Counted from the first letter of the stretch, positions 1-8,707 are shown. The stretch: DNA of 64,000 nucleotides from Ruegeria lacuscaerulensis (GCF_013034685.1 NZ_WQGO01000009.1:1-64000); one strand, 5' to 3'. The notes: a model not told the origin generated them from the letters alone. Numbers and translations: made by a program.

Positions 1-37
1 GAGACCTGACGAGGGTGCCTGTAACGGGAATAGAACA

Positions 38-55
38 CCGCCCCCGGGCACCATT
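38..55 (+). repeat. Left attachment-like repeat (tRNA-Phe 3' end, short copy)
   Basis: The sequence CCGCCCCCGGGCACCATT equals the 3' strand of a tRNA-Phe T-stem and acceptor stem followed by ACCA. Its partner at 15194-15210 lacks one G. The sequence before it (1-37) does not match the rest of a tRNA, so this is only a remnant or a secondary insertion site. Confidence 0.6.
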
Positions 56-128
56 AAATATCTGAAATATTTTATAAATTACGAGCGTTGAGCCTTTGGA
101 TTTTTGCCCGTAAAAGCTATGCACGGGT

Positions 129-1334
129 ATGCACTCCTCCAACGGTTCCGACATGGCCAAAGATTCCAAAAATCGAATACTCAAAATAAAACACCTGCGA
201 AAAGGGCTGGCCATCCTAATGTATGCCCGTAGCCCCTATTGGTATGTTCGCCTTCGAGACCCGATAAAAGGTGGTTATGTTCTACGTTCCACGAAAGAAA
301 CATCACGGGTCGAAGCCCGTGAGGCGGCTGAGGAATTTGCAGATACGTTCCGCAGCAAGGCCAATAGTGACCATGCCAAGAAGAAAGCTACCAGCTTTGA
401 GTACTATGCCAAAAAGTTGATGTCTGTTCAGGAGGGTAAGTCCAAATGGTCACATGGTGACAACAAACTGCTGAACCGATCCAAGGATGGTCTCATCTGT
501 TATTTCGGTAAATACGATGTCAGCAAGATCACGACAGGAATGGTTCGGGATTACCTAATTCACCTCGATGAAAATCGGCCAAAGCGATTGGCAGACTCCA
601 CGAAGTCGAAGCACACTTACATCATCAGTAAGGTTCTTACGTTAGCCGTCGAAGATGGCTTGTTGAACGTGTTGCCAGTTATGCCTAGGCAGAAAACCAA
701 AGACACGCCCCGCCACGCTTTCACGGATGATGAATACAGGCAGTTTCTTAAGGTGGCTGGCGAATGTGCCAAACGTGGCGACAGGGTCCGTGGTGTCACG
801 ATCACCGGTCACCACGCTAAGATGTTTCGGTTCGCTGTCCATAGCTTCCTTCGGCCTACTCGGGGTGAACTATTCGGGCTAAAACACAAGGATGTTCAGG
901 TTCGGACTGACCCTTCTTGTCTGGAACTGAATATTAGAAGTGGGAAAACTGGCAAACGTGTCAGCGTGACAATGCCCATTGCAGTTCCGCTTTACCTGTC
1001 AACGCTTCCTTTCAATGGTGATGAGAGCCCTGACAAAAATGACTATGTGTGGATGCCTGAGTATCCAAATCGACAAACAGCGATAAACAAGGCTCGTTTT
1101 GTCTTCGATCATATTCTGGAAAAGGCAGGTCCGTGGGACGATGATCGGAAGCTGACTCCCTATTCGCTACGGCACTATGCTTTCCAAGCTAGGTTGAGGT
1201 CATCGAACGGAAAAGTCGGGCACCTTATCTTGGCTAAGAATGCTGGAACGTCGGTTGATCAGTTGGAGCGGTTCTATCTGAAGAACATGGCTCCGACCAA
1301 AGAGTTGATTGAGAACTTGCAGCACAGGGAGTGA
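129..1334 (+). CDS. Tyrosine recombinase / integrase of element 1
   Basis: Site-specific recombinase that would insert and excise the element. The 401-residue length is normal for a phage-type integrase. A core-binding region covers roughly residues 85-190 and a catalytic domain follows. The box I arginine is in RPTRGEL near residue 245. Box II reads YSLRH, with the usual first histidine replaced by tyrosine, and the nucleophile is probably the tyrosine in RFYLKN near residue 384. The start is uncertain: ATG at 129 or the internal ATG at 153, neither with a strong ribosome site. It lies 75 bp from the left tRNA-Phe-like repeat, which supports a role as the element's own integrase. Confidence 0.85.
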   Translation: MHSSNGSDMAKDSKNRILKIKHLRKGLAILMYARSPYWYVRLRDPIKGGYVLRSTKETSRVEAREAAEEFADTFRSKANSDHAKKKATSFEYYAKKLMSVQEGKSKWSHGDNKLLNRSKDGLICYFGKYDVSKITTGMVRDYLIHLDENRPKRLADSTKSKHTYIISKVLTLAVEDGLLNVLPVMPRQKTKDTPRHAFTDDEYRQFLKVAGECAKRGDRVRGVTITGHHAKMFRFAVHSFLRPTRGELFGLKHKDVQVRTDPSCLELNIRSGKTGKRVSVTMPIAVPLYLSTLPFNGDESPDKNDYVWMPEYPNRQTAINKARFVFDHILEKAGPWDDDRKLTPYSLRHYAFQARLRSSNGKVGHLILAKNAGTSVDQLERFYLKNMAPTKELIENLQHRE

Positions 1335-1461
1335 GGGGCAGGTAACGTCGTGCTTCTGTCGCTGTCGGTGTTTCCAGTCGGCGGCACTTGGATTTTGGGA
1401 GTGAGACTCTATTTTTGGACGATAAGATTTTAATACTAAAAGAATATTTGGACGAGGATCA

Positions 1462-1995
1462 ATGGAAGTACTGGGGCCAGACAACGCATTTTGGATTGAT
1501 GGAGAGTGGATCAGTTGGGACAGTATTATTGATCCTGATGAGGTCAGGTACAGTCGATTAGCTGAATTAGAGCGGGAAGCAGAACTTCGGCACAGGTACC
1601 CAAAGGCCGACCTTACTCTAGTTCCATATTTTCATGACTTGCTTGCATTGGCGCAGTCTTACTTCAATGACACCGGACAACATCTCAATGTTTATGGCGA
1701 CATAGGTGAACTTTTCGGCGCCATCATGTACGGTATCAAGCTTCACAACAATCATGCCAAGGGCTCTGATGGAAGAATGGGTGATGATTTTGTGGAGATC
1801 AAAACGATAGCCCCGACCAATACCAAGGAACAAACCAGTGTTCGTCTGGATGATCGGCACTTCAGCACATTGCTTGTCGTCAAAATCGACGCTGACTTCA
1901 ATGTTTCAGGGCGTTTGATCAAACGTACAAACCTTCCGAGAAGAGATTCGAAGAATATACGGCTGTCGTGGGATGGGTTGGCTGACTTAGAGTAA
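1462..1995 (+). CDS. Small PD-(D/E)XK-nuclease-like protein
   Basis: A 177-residue protein of unknown role. The middle of the protein contains YGDIGELFGA followed by GSDGRMGDDFVEIKT, which fits the acidic helix and the D...ExK core of PD-(D/E)XK nucleases. Many such small proteins are restriction-type nucleases or their degenerate relatives, so a DNA-cleaving role is possible. No methyltransferase is adjacent; the element's methyltransferase is 11 kb away. The gene follows the integrase after 127 bp and precedes the DUF6641-like gene. The assignment rests only on the motif spacing. Confidence 0.55.
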   Translation: MEVLGPDNAFWIDGEWISWDSIIDPDEVRYSRLAELEREAELRHRYPKADLTLVPYFHDLLALAQSYFNDTGQHLNVYGDIGELFGAIMYGIKLHNNHAKGSDGRMGDDFVEIKTIAPTNTKEQTSVRLDDRHFSTLLVVKIDADFNVSGRLIKRTNLPRRDSKNIRLSWDGLADLE

Positions 1996-2089
1996 TTGAG
2001 TTGTCAGTTTTATGGTGTGCAAACTCGAAGCCCGTTGTCTGCCATTGTGAGCCATAAGACGCCGTTGGGGTAGCAAAGGAGATCCCCCA

Positions 2090-2458
2090 ATGGCACTTGA
2101 GAAGCAATTCAATCTGGAAGCAGCAGAAAAGCCCAAGACGACCCAGCCGTCCCATCAGCGTCGTCAGAAATTCATCGCAGCCATCGACAAGCAGTTGGCC
2201 GGAATAGCAGCAGGTGAGAGCAGCAACCCTGCGAAAAGCACTTGGGTCTGGCAGTCGAGCAAAGGGGATTGGTTCATTTCGCCGAGGTATGGCAAAGCAT
2301 CTCTCGAACTGGCTCCGGGCCTGTCAGCGATCAAGTGCACGGATACAGAGGACGTTGTGCAAAACCTTGAAAAACTGAAATCCCTCACGAGCGATGGCAA
2401 GCTGGATGCGGTCCTTGAGACCGCTGCAACAGCAATCCGCAGCCGGTTCGGAAAGTGA
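2090..2458 (+). CDS. DUF6641-like hypothetical protein
   Basis: A 122-residue soluble protein. Its layout matches my recollection of the DUF6641 family: an N-terminal stretch rich in Lys/Arg, a central WFISPRYG segment followed by a LELAPG strand, and a helical C-terminus with the pattern LDAVLETAATAIRSRFGK. The family is common in mobile elements of Proteobacteria and has no known function. A clear ribosome site (AAAGGAG at about 2075) supports the ATG at 2090. The gene is the last before a 1.3-kb stretch with no convincing gene. Confidence 0.6.
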   Translation: MALEKQFNLEAAEKPKTTQPSHQRRQKFIAAIDKQLAGIAAGESSNPAKSTWVWQSSKGDWFISPRYGKASLELAPGLSAIKCTDTEDVVQNLEKLKSLTSDGKLDAVLETAATAIRSRFGK

Positions 2459-2483
2459 CATCAGCCAGTTGCTTGGAACACTC

Positions 2484-2984
2484 ACATGGTCCCGTTGGGT
2501 TCGGATGGAACGCAATGGGACCTTTTGCTTTCCGATTTGCATCTACCACGAGCGACAAAACCAAAACCATGCGAAGCACTTCACGAAGTGAAGTTGATAG
2601 CGAAACGGTAGCTGGACGATTGGGATGGTTGGCAAGCGTTGATCCTATCGAGGTCTGTCAGGTCCAATATGGATGGCAATGGGATCAAGAGCATCGACCA
2701 CCCAACCCAATCATCGAACCAAGATCATCAAGTACATGCGAAGCATTTCACGAAGTGAAATTGATGGCTATTCATTTGCTGGTAGATGGTGATAGGTAGC
2801 AATCGTCATTCAATCATGGTCCTGACAGAAACCAGATCGAACGCCATGGGACCAAATACTTTCCCCGGCCAGCCCAACCAACCGGTTGAAACAAGCTAGC
2901 ACATGCGAAGCACTTCACGCAGTGAAGTTGGCTAACGACCTTTTGGCAATCGTCTGGCTATGATTGATCAATCTCTTGCTTCGC
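2484..2984 (+). repeat. Three 167-bp degenerate tandem repeats with a covarying hairpin
   Basis: A conserved block starting CATGCGAAGCA begins at 2568, 2735 and 2902, exactly 167 bp apart each time. A second conserved block (CAATGGGA or CCATGGGA) recurs at 2513, 2677 and 2844. Each conserved block contains a 7-bp hairpin with a triloop: ACTTCAC-GAA-GTGAAGT in copy 1, ATTTCAC-GAA-GTGAAAT in copy 2 and ACTTCAC-GCA-GTGAAGT in copy 3. The C-to-T change in copy 2 is compensated by G-to-A on the other arm, so the pairing is conserved while the sequence drifts. This points to structured RNA or a palindromic protein site. No gene of convincing composition crosses it. Confidence 0.8.
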
Positions 2985-3124
2985 AAGACATTCGCTGAGC
3001 GAATGTTTTCCCTTTTGGGGGTCAATTTGGATTTTGAACATACTTCTCCTATCCGTTGAGGAGAAGTCCGAAAGAACCTGTTGGTTCTGTCATACCATCC
3101 ACACACGATTGCTTTTCCAAAGCA
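2962..3124. other. Cluster of small hairpins in a gene-free region
   Basis: Directly after the tandem repeats come a perfect 12-bp palindrome GATTGATCAATC (2962-2973), then hairpins TCTTGC-TTC-GCAAGA (2974-2988), CATTCGC-TGA-GCGAATG (2989-3005, followed by a T-rich tract), a 9-bp stem with an 8-nt loop (3042-3067), AGAACC-TGTT-GGTTCT (3073-3088) and TGCTTT-TCC-AAAGCA (3110-3124). Several share a short stem capped by a triloop. The remainder, 3125-3630, holds no gene I can support; it has a 10-bp palindrome ATGACGTCAT near 3320 and an inverted repeat GGGAGAAT/ATTCTCCC at 3563-3606. The hairpin at 2989 with its T tract could end a transcript. Confidence 0.65.
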
Positions 3125-3630
3125 CGGCTGGCGGTTATCCGGTCTCAGCCTACGTGCTGCTTAAACAGCGGACCGATATGCTAGCTTTGCGTGGACGGCA
3201 GCGGGGCTAGCTCGGCGACGGCACTTCCCCGTCTCGTGATGACAATTATTTTGCTCTGGCTCTATCATGGGGGCTTTCATCCTTCCCCCGCTTTCGCTGT
3301 TTCCTGACCCTACTATTCGATGACGTCATGTCTGCTGGCCTACTGAATTCGGTTCGTCACCATCCGGCGGAAAGTACCTTCTGATCGCATGACGCTTCGG
3401 GCTGTCTATATGTGGTTTGCATCGCGGTCCTGATGCAAGAGAGCTACGAGCTGTGTTCAATGTGGTGATGTGTGCGGTGTGTGTCTGCGTATGGTCTATT
3501 TAGGGGGAACAGATCGGAACTTGGTCGTGAATCTGTGATTAAATCGGGGTCAACGCAATTTCGGGAGAATGTCCCACGTTATGCAGGGGTCGGGGCAAAT
3601 TCTCCCACGGTCATGTGATCCGCAGCGAAA

Positions 3631-3740
3631 AAAATAGTAAAAGAGCCGTATGGCTGTGGGGGATTAACAATCACCATTTTTGTCGCTATGGCATCGTGGC
3701 ACGTTCCAGCATCATGATCTGAACTCGGGGTCCCATGCAA
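3631..3740 (+). repeat. 110-bp duplicated leader, copy A
   Basis: This segment aligns without gaps to 4801-4910, the sequence just upstream of and including the first two codons of the DNA polymerase gene, with 97 of 110 positions identical. It keeps the same promoter-like hexamers (TTAACA at 3664, 17-bp spacer, TATGGC at 3687) and the ATGCAA that opens polB, but the similarity stops there. It now heads no clear gene and faces the FRG gene tail-on. Confidence 0.85.
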
Positions 3741-3791
3741 ATGAGGCCTCAGCCGTCGATTGCTGCAGTTCGAAATGATCCAGCTTTGTTG

Positions 3792-4682
3792 TTAGAGCGG
3801 AAACAGTTCGTCCTCATTAATACTCATGGCCGAAAGCGCGTTGCGAATACCGATTTTGCTATTTGCTGGAATGTTCACGCCGATACCCCCCTGCGTTAGG
3901 GGGTGCAGGGGGCTGCCAGACCAAAGAAATTTTCCTCTTTGTGCGATTACACGTCTGTTCGGAGCCTCGAAGTTAAACAGGAATGTTGAAGAGATTAATA
4001 AGTTGCCCGCATGACTCTTATGATATTCGTGCAAGCGACCGTTTTGGGCAAATGCGAGGCCTTTCTTGTCCGCGATTGCTGGCTCAAAGGCATCATGCAT
4101 AGTATTCGGCGGGTGAATGCCGTGGATACTCGGTGGATCGGGGTACATCCAAACACGCCCGTCAGTATCACTTGATGGATCAGACGCGAAGTAGAGCGCG
4201 ACAAGAGGGTCCGTCGATACATCCACTAAGCGCGTTTTCATACCGTAGTGCTGAGCAAAGATTAACCACCCAGCATGGTTTGGATCATCTCCGACTAGCT
4301 TCTCGTAGTATTCGTCGGAAGGCGCTGAGTTCTGAAAACATTTAATTACGTCAAGCTCTTGCCGTGTTAGACAAGTAAGCAACACAGGTTGGCCAGTTGC
4401 ATCTTGACCAGGAGGTTCTACCAGTTCGAGATCATTTATGTCTTTGGTCGGCGGCTGCCCACCGGGAGTTTGGACGTAATCTCGCGCAAACCCAGGCAAT
4501 GAAGGCGCGCTGTAAACCTTCTTTTCGCCCCGAAACCACCAGCGTGAAGCAGGTCCGAGGTATGGATTGATGAGTTCGAAGAAGTCGGCGATAGTTTCAA
4601 CGCTGCGATAATGAGCGCCCGGAAATGTCAGGCAGCTTGGTGGCGTGAAATGTTGAGGCGGTAGAAAATCATTTGGCAACAT
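3792..4682 (-). CDS. FRG-domain protein
   Basis: A 296-residue protein with an FRG domain, named for the Phe-Arg-Gly motif seen here as WWFRGEKKVY (residues 48-57). The second typical block, FAQHYGMKTRLVDVSTDP followed by ALYFAS, is in the middle of the protein. FRG domains occur in phage-defence and mobile-element proteins; the biochemical activity is not established. No membrane segment or signal peptide is visible. The gene lies on the opposite strand between two copies of the 110-bp polB leader, so it looks like cargo captured in a duplication. Between its start and copy B there are 118 bp with nothing recognisable. Confidence 0.85.
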   Translation of the reverse strand: MLPNDFLPPQHFTPPSCLTFPGAHYRSVETIADFFELINPYLGPASRWWFRGEKKVYSAPSLPGFARDYVQTPGGQPPTKDINDLELVEPPGQDATGQPVLLTCLTRQELDVIKCFQNSAPSDEYYEKLVGDDPNHAGWLIFAQHYGMKTRLVDVSTDPLVALYFASDPSSDTDGRVWMYPDPPSIHGIHPPNTMHDAFEPAIADKKGLAFAQNGRLHEYHKSHAGNLLISSTFLFNFEAPNRRVIAQRGKFLWSGSPLHPLTQGGIGVNIPANSKIGIRNALSAMSINEDELFPL

Positions 4683-4800
4683 TCTTTGAAAAATGAAGTG
4701 TTGGTGACCAAATGTCCAGCGCTGAGGGGCGCCTTATTTGTTCGCTAATCCACTCCGAGAGCGCGTGATACGCGGTGCACAGTAAGTTGTCTTCACTTGC

Positions 4801-4910
4801 GAAATAGTAAATGTGCCGTGTGGGTGTAGGGGATTAACAATTACCATTTTTGCCGCTATCGCAGCGTGGCACGTTCCAGCATTTTGATCTGAACTCGGGG
4901 TTCCATGCAA
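4801..4910 (+). repeat. 110-bp duplicated leader, copy B (upstream of polB)
   Basis: Gap-free partner of 3631-3740 (97/110 identical). It ends inside the polymerase gene, covering its ATGCAA. Eleven-base blocks such as GGATTAACAA, ACGTTCCAGC and GAACTCGGGG are unchanged between the copies, which marks them as the functional parts. Confidence 0.85.
4834..4862 (+). promoter_or_regulatory. Putative polB promoter
   Basis: TTAACA at 4834-4839 and TATCGC at 4857-4862 are 17 bp apart and both hexamers are largely kept in the duplicated copy at 3664-3692. Transcription would start about 35 nt before the polB ATG. The leader has no good Shine-Dalgarno match, only CGGGG at about -9. Confidence 0.4.
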
Positions 4911-7721
4911 GCCAAACTCACTATTCGACCTGATCAGTTTTATCCCCAAAACAAGAAGAACTCGAAGCACGTGCGTTACCTCGTGATCGGCTTTGATACC
5001 GAGTACCAGCGAGAGGGATTTGAGAATGCGGATGGCTTGGCCGTGGTCCGCAATCAGGTGCTGTCCTATCAGTATAGCTGTCGTGTCATAACGCCGGACA
5101 AAGCAGAGGCAGAACAGCATTGGTCGGGCATTGTGCGGCCCGATGGACCATCTGACGACGACCGGCTGACCTTGGCCGAGTTCTTGGAACATGCATTGCG
5201 GGATGGTTTTACCCAGCATCCCAATCTGAAACTGCCGGTGGATGTGTATCTGGTGGCCCACTTCACCCGTGCGGACGTGCCGGGGTTCTCCGACTTCAAA
5301 GACGAGAAGTCCCGGAAAGCCATGAACTTGGAGAATGTCCGCAGCCTGTTCATGAATGTCAGCGACAAAATAGTGGTCAAGCTGAAGCGGGGTGAAAATC
5401 TCAAGCCAATCAGGCTGCATGTCAAAATCCGGGACACGATTGCCCTTGCGCCAGCAGGAGCCAAAAGCCTTGCCAAGCTGGGCGAAATCCTTGGCTTTGA
5501 GAAGATGAAGCTGTCCGACGATCTCAAGCAGGAACAATATTACAAAGAAAATATGGGGGAACTGCTGGACACCAATTGGCCGCTGTTCCGGGATTATGCC
5601 ATTCGGGATGCCGAGGTGTGGGCACAATACACCGTTCTCATGATCCGGCTCTATTTTGAAAAAACGGGTAAGTTCAAGCTGCCCGTCACGCTGACTTCGA
5701 TTGGAGTTGACCTGATTCAGAAGCATTGGCTGTCCCAAGGGCTCGATCCACTGGAAATCGTTGGCAAGGAGAAAGTGACGGAGAAGTACTGGAGCAACAA
5801 AAGCGGTCGCTATGTGACAAAGACTGAAGCCAAGACTGTTCAGAAGCTTTTCTGGAGCGAAGACTTCTTTACCGAGTGTTATCATGGGGGCCGCAATGAG
5901 CAGTTCTGGTTTGGTCCAGCACCCGAAGGGGTCTGGTATGACTATGATCTGACCAGTGCGTATCCATCAGCCATGGCGCTGATCGGTGAACCTGATTGGG
6001 ATACGATCACGCACATCTCCAGCACCGACGAACTGCTAGGCGGGGAATTGACTGTCGAAGACCTGGCCTTTGCCAATGTAAATTTTGAATTCCCGGAAGA
6101 CGTTCGTTATCCGGTCTTGCCAGTGCGCACAGAGAACGGCTTGTTGTTTCCCCGCAAGGGCAACAGCACCACCCATATCAGTGAAATCCTGCTGGCCAAG
6201 AAACTAGGGGCTAAGATCGAACTAGTGGAAGGGCGGCGGATCGACTCTGACCGTGTTTTCAGCCGCAGAAAAGATGGCGGCAGGGAATACGGCCCTGCTG
6301 AGAAACCTTTTTTGAAGTTTGCCCGTCACTGCATTGAGGAGCGTGCCAAGCATCCGAAGAAGACCCTGCACAATCTGTTCTGGAAGGAGCTAGTCAATTC
6401 AACATACGGCAAGACTGCACAGGGTTTGCGGGAGCGCCGGATATACGATTTGCGGGATGCCGAAACCAAGCGTCTGGAGCCCAGCCCAATCACCAACCCG
6501 GTCTATGCTGCCTTCATTACGGCTTTCTGTCGGGGTGTGCTGAGTGAGATCATGAATGCGTTGCCTGAAGATGTGCAAATCTTCAGCGTCACGACGGATG
6601 GCTTTTTGACCACGGCCACTGACGAGCAAATGAAGGAAGCTGCCAAAGGAACGCTGGGCCGGAGATACCTGACTTCCCGTATTGGGTTGGCTGCGCAGTG
6701 GAGCATCTATGAGGTCAAGCATGTCATCCGTCAGCCCGTAGGATGGCGGACCAGAGGCCAAGCGACATTGCGGCCCTCCGAAACCGCTGACTGGGATGGC
6801 ACTGGCATGGTGCCCAAGGAAGACGAACGAGTTGTGTTGGCCAAGGGAGGTATCAAGCTGAACGCCAAACTGTCGAAGGCGGAGCAGAATGGCAAAATCG
6901 TTGATCTGTTCTTTGATCGTAAACCAACCGACACGCTGACAGTCACAATGGGTGCTGGCATCCGGGAAATGTACGAAAAGGGCATGGACTTCGTCGACAA
7001 AGAGATGACCAAACGGCTGTCGATGGAATTTGACTGGAAGCGCAAACCAGAGGCGGCTGGTGATGTGACTGTCGCAACCGAACACGGGCAATGCCGCAAT
7101 CACTTGGCATTCTCAACGCAGCCGTGGGACACCGTGAATCAGTTCAACACCACTCGGGCGATCTGGGCAGACTACAACAAGCAGTCCGGGCATTGCCTGA
7201 AGAGCGTGAGCGACTACCGGACATGGGCTGAGTACTTTGAAGGCAAGCTGGCAGCGCAGGGTCCCGCTGGGGCTTACATTGCCAAAGAAGATGGTGTGCT
7301 GAAACGTCTGCGCCGGGACCTGATCATAGCGCACAAGCTGCGGAAAGCGGGCACGCATGAGCTTAAGCCACATGCAATGGGGAACACGAAGATATTCCCA
7401 ACCTACAAGCTCAGGGCGCAGCAACTGGCGGAAATCCTAAATGATGGTTTTGGCATCCCCTGCAACAAATCAGATGTGGACAATGCCCGAAAGAAAAAGG
7501 CGTTTGTGCCGCATCAGGTGCCCCGGACGGCACAATCCGTTGCTGTATTGAGAAGCATCAGGCTGAAACTGTTCCCCGAATTGGACATCGAGCAGTTTCT
7601 GACACCGAAAGCGGCCTTCGATCTGACAGTGCAAGAAGCGGATATGACGTTGCAGCGTCAGTTGCAGATAAAAGGTCGAGACGGTATTGGAAGTGTTGCC
7701 GTAGTTTCGGATCGCAGATAG
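4905..7721 (+). CDS. Family-B DNA polymerase (protein-primed/pipolin-like)
   Basis: A complete 938-residue polymerase. The proofreading exonuclease domain shows Exo I FDTEYQ (D31, E33), an Exo II-like AHFTRAD (about 119-124, histidine in place of the usual asparagine) and Exo III YAIRD (231-235). A YHGGR motif (326-330) links to the polymerase domain, with motif A DLTSAYPS (348-355), motif B KELVNSTYG (494-502) and motif C TTDG (563-566). The spacing and the PVLPVR...GLLFP segment resemble the DNA_pol_B_2 (protein-primed) group, to which pipolin primer-independent polymerases are related. No terminal-protein gene is seen next to it. It would replicate the element itself. Casposon origin is unlikely because no cas1 is present. 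Confidence 0.88.
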   Translation: MQAKLTIRPDQFYPQNKKNSKHVRYLVIGFDTEYQREGFENADGLAVVRNQVLSYQYSCRVITPDKAEAEQHWSGIVRPDGPSDDDRLTLAEFLEHALRDGFTQHPNLKLPVDVYLVAHFTRADVPGFSDFKDEKSRKAMNLENVRSLFMNVSDKIVVKLKRGENLKPIRLHVKIRDTIALAPAGAKSLAKLGEILGFEKMKLSDDLKQEQYYKENMGELLDTNWPLFRDYAIRDAEVWAQYTVLMIRLYFEKTGKFKLPVTLTSIGVDLIQKHWLSQGLDPLEIVGKEKVTEKYWSNKSGRYVTKTEAKTVQKLFWSEDFFTECYHGGRNEQFWFGPAPEGVWYDYDLTSAYPSAMALIGEPDWDTITHISSTDELLGGELTVEDLAFANVNFEFPEDVRYPVLPVRTENGLLFPRKGNSTTHISEILLAKKLGAKIELVEGRRIDSDRVFSRRKDGGREYGPAEKPFLKFARHCIEERAKHPKKTLHNLFWKELVNSTYGKTAQGLRERRIYDLRDAETKRLEPSPITNPVYAAFITAFCRGVLSEIMNALPEDVQIFSVTTDGFLTTATDEQMKEAAKGTLGRRYLTSRIGLAAQWSIYEVKHVIRQPVGWRTRGQATLRPSETADWDGTGMVPKEDERVVLAKGGIKLNAKLSKAEQNGKIVDLFFDRKPTDTLTVTMGAGIREMYEKGMDFVDKEMTKRLSMEFDWKRKPEAAGDVTVATEHGQCRNHLAFSTQPWDTVNQFNTTRAIWADYNKQSGHCLKSVSDYRTWAEYFEGKLAAQGPAGAYIAKEDGVLKRLRRDLIIAHKLRKAGTHELKPHAMGNTKIFPTYKLRAQQLAEILNDGFGIPCNKSDVDNARKKKAFVPHQVPRTAQSVAVLRSIRLKLFPELDIEQFLTPKAAFDLTVQEADMTLQRQLQIKGRDGIGSVAVVSDRR

Positions 7722-7858
7722 CCAAAGAAGGTCAGCCCTACCGAAGTGATGAATACCCAGTGTACGCGATTTCAACATTGGTTGCGGTTGATGAAAACAG
7801 GGGCAACTTGCTCTGGCTTCAACAAAAAATATTGCAGCGGTCAAAAAAGGAAGACTAA

Positions 7859-8707
7859 TTGTTACCTACAACTTCGGTACGTTCGAACTCTACTTACGTT
7901 TCGTATGCTGTAGTTCGGCTGGAGGCCTTGGATGCCAACAATAATACTTTGAGTTGGGCGTCTGGAATTGTAGTTGATGAGATGGACTTTCCTTCCATCT
8001 ACACTTGTTGGCATGTTGTGTCTGGGGCTGATCCGCATAACCTGCCTTCGAACGCACCACCGAAAAGACACGTGATTAGGGTTCATACCCAAGGCATAGA
8101 AAAAAGAACGCCAGAAATTACGGCGATAGGTGGTCTTCAGACGTTCGATTTTGATCTCTACGATAAAGGTGGCAAACCAACTTGGCTCCAAGGGCCTTCT
8201 CAAGAAGGTTTGGACGCAGTAGATTTGCCCCCTCCAACTTTTGATTGTGTAAGGTTCGATGTTAGCAGCCACAGACACTTGTTGCCGGGCGCATTCAAAC
8301 CTCAGGACGATATAAGGAACCGCCTCGATGTACCTGAGGATGCCTTTATTGTCGGCTACCCTTACGCTTATTCTCCCTATAAAAACAGCCCTGACCCAAT
8401 TTTTCTGAGGCGATCTCCTGCATGCTTGTTTGCCCCTCGCGGATATATCTTACTTGATGGTCCGGGAGCCAAAGGTATGTCTGGCGGCCCTATTGTAACA
8501 AGGGTCGATAATGAGTGGAGGCTCGCAGGTATCTACAACGGGGTGCTATTTCCTGAGGCCACGTACTTTGAAGAAGAGCTTTCTGATAACAATGGAAAGA
8601 GCCAACTCCCATTGGGAAAGTACACAATGTCAGTGATCGCTAGAAAGGTTGTGGGTGCTCCAATTGAATCAATGGGCTCAAAAGGTGCCGCTGGACGTGA
8701 AGTATGA
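7859..8707 (+). CDS. Trypsin-like serine protease
   Basis: A 282-residue protein with the trypsin fold signature: His52 in TCWHVVSG, a likely Asp119 in EGLDAVDL and Ser208 in GAKGMSGGP. There is no signal peptide or membrane segment, so it should act in the cytoplasm; intracellular trypsin-like proteases are often part of phage-defence modules, which is inference here. The start is a TTG at 7859 preceded by AAAAAAGGAAG, because no suitable ATG is present before His52. It follows polB by 137 bp on the same strand and is followed by a small AGACTT/AAGTCT hairpin at 8722-8735. Confidence 0.8.
   Translation: MLPTTSVRSNSTYVSYAVVRLEALDANNNTLSWASGIVVDEMDFPSIYTCWHVVSGADPHNLPSNAPPKRHVIRVHTQGIEKRTPEITAIGGLQTFDFDLYDKGGKPTWLQGPSQEGLDAVDLPPPTFDCVRFDVSSHRHLLPGAFKPQDDIRNRLDVPEDAFIVGYPYAYSPYKNSPDPIFLRRSPACLFAPRGYILLDGPGAKGMSGGPIVTRVDNEWRLAGIYNGVLFPEATYFEEELSDNNGKSQLPLGKYTMSVIARKVVGAPIESMGSKGAAGREV

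Noticed and set aside
2455..2799. 114-residue forward reading frame downstream of the DUF6641-like gene
   Set aside because: It runs across the 167-bp tandem repeats, has no ribosome site and no protein-like pattern.
2484..2984. CRISPR array interpretation of the tandem repeats
   Set aside because: The period is 167 bp and only three copies exist, the spacers are themselves related, and no cas gene is in the window.
3734..3898. 54-codon frame starting at the duplicated ATGCAA of leader copy A
   Set aside because: It shares only two codons with polB and then overlaps the end of the FRG gene on the other strand; no family features.
4734..5885. Long reverse frame opposite polB
   Set aside because: It is the complement of conserved polymerase motifs and resembles no protein.
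4905..7721. Casposon polymerase
   Set aside because: No cas1-like gene and no long terminal inverted repeats are present in the element.
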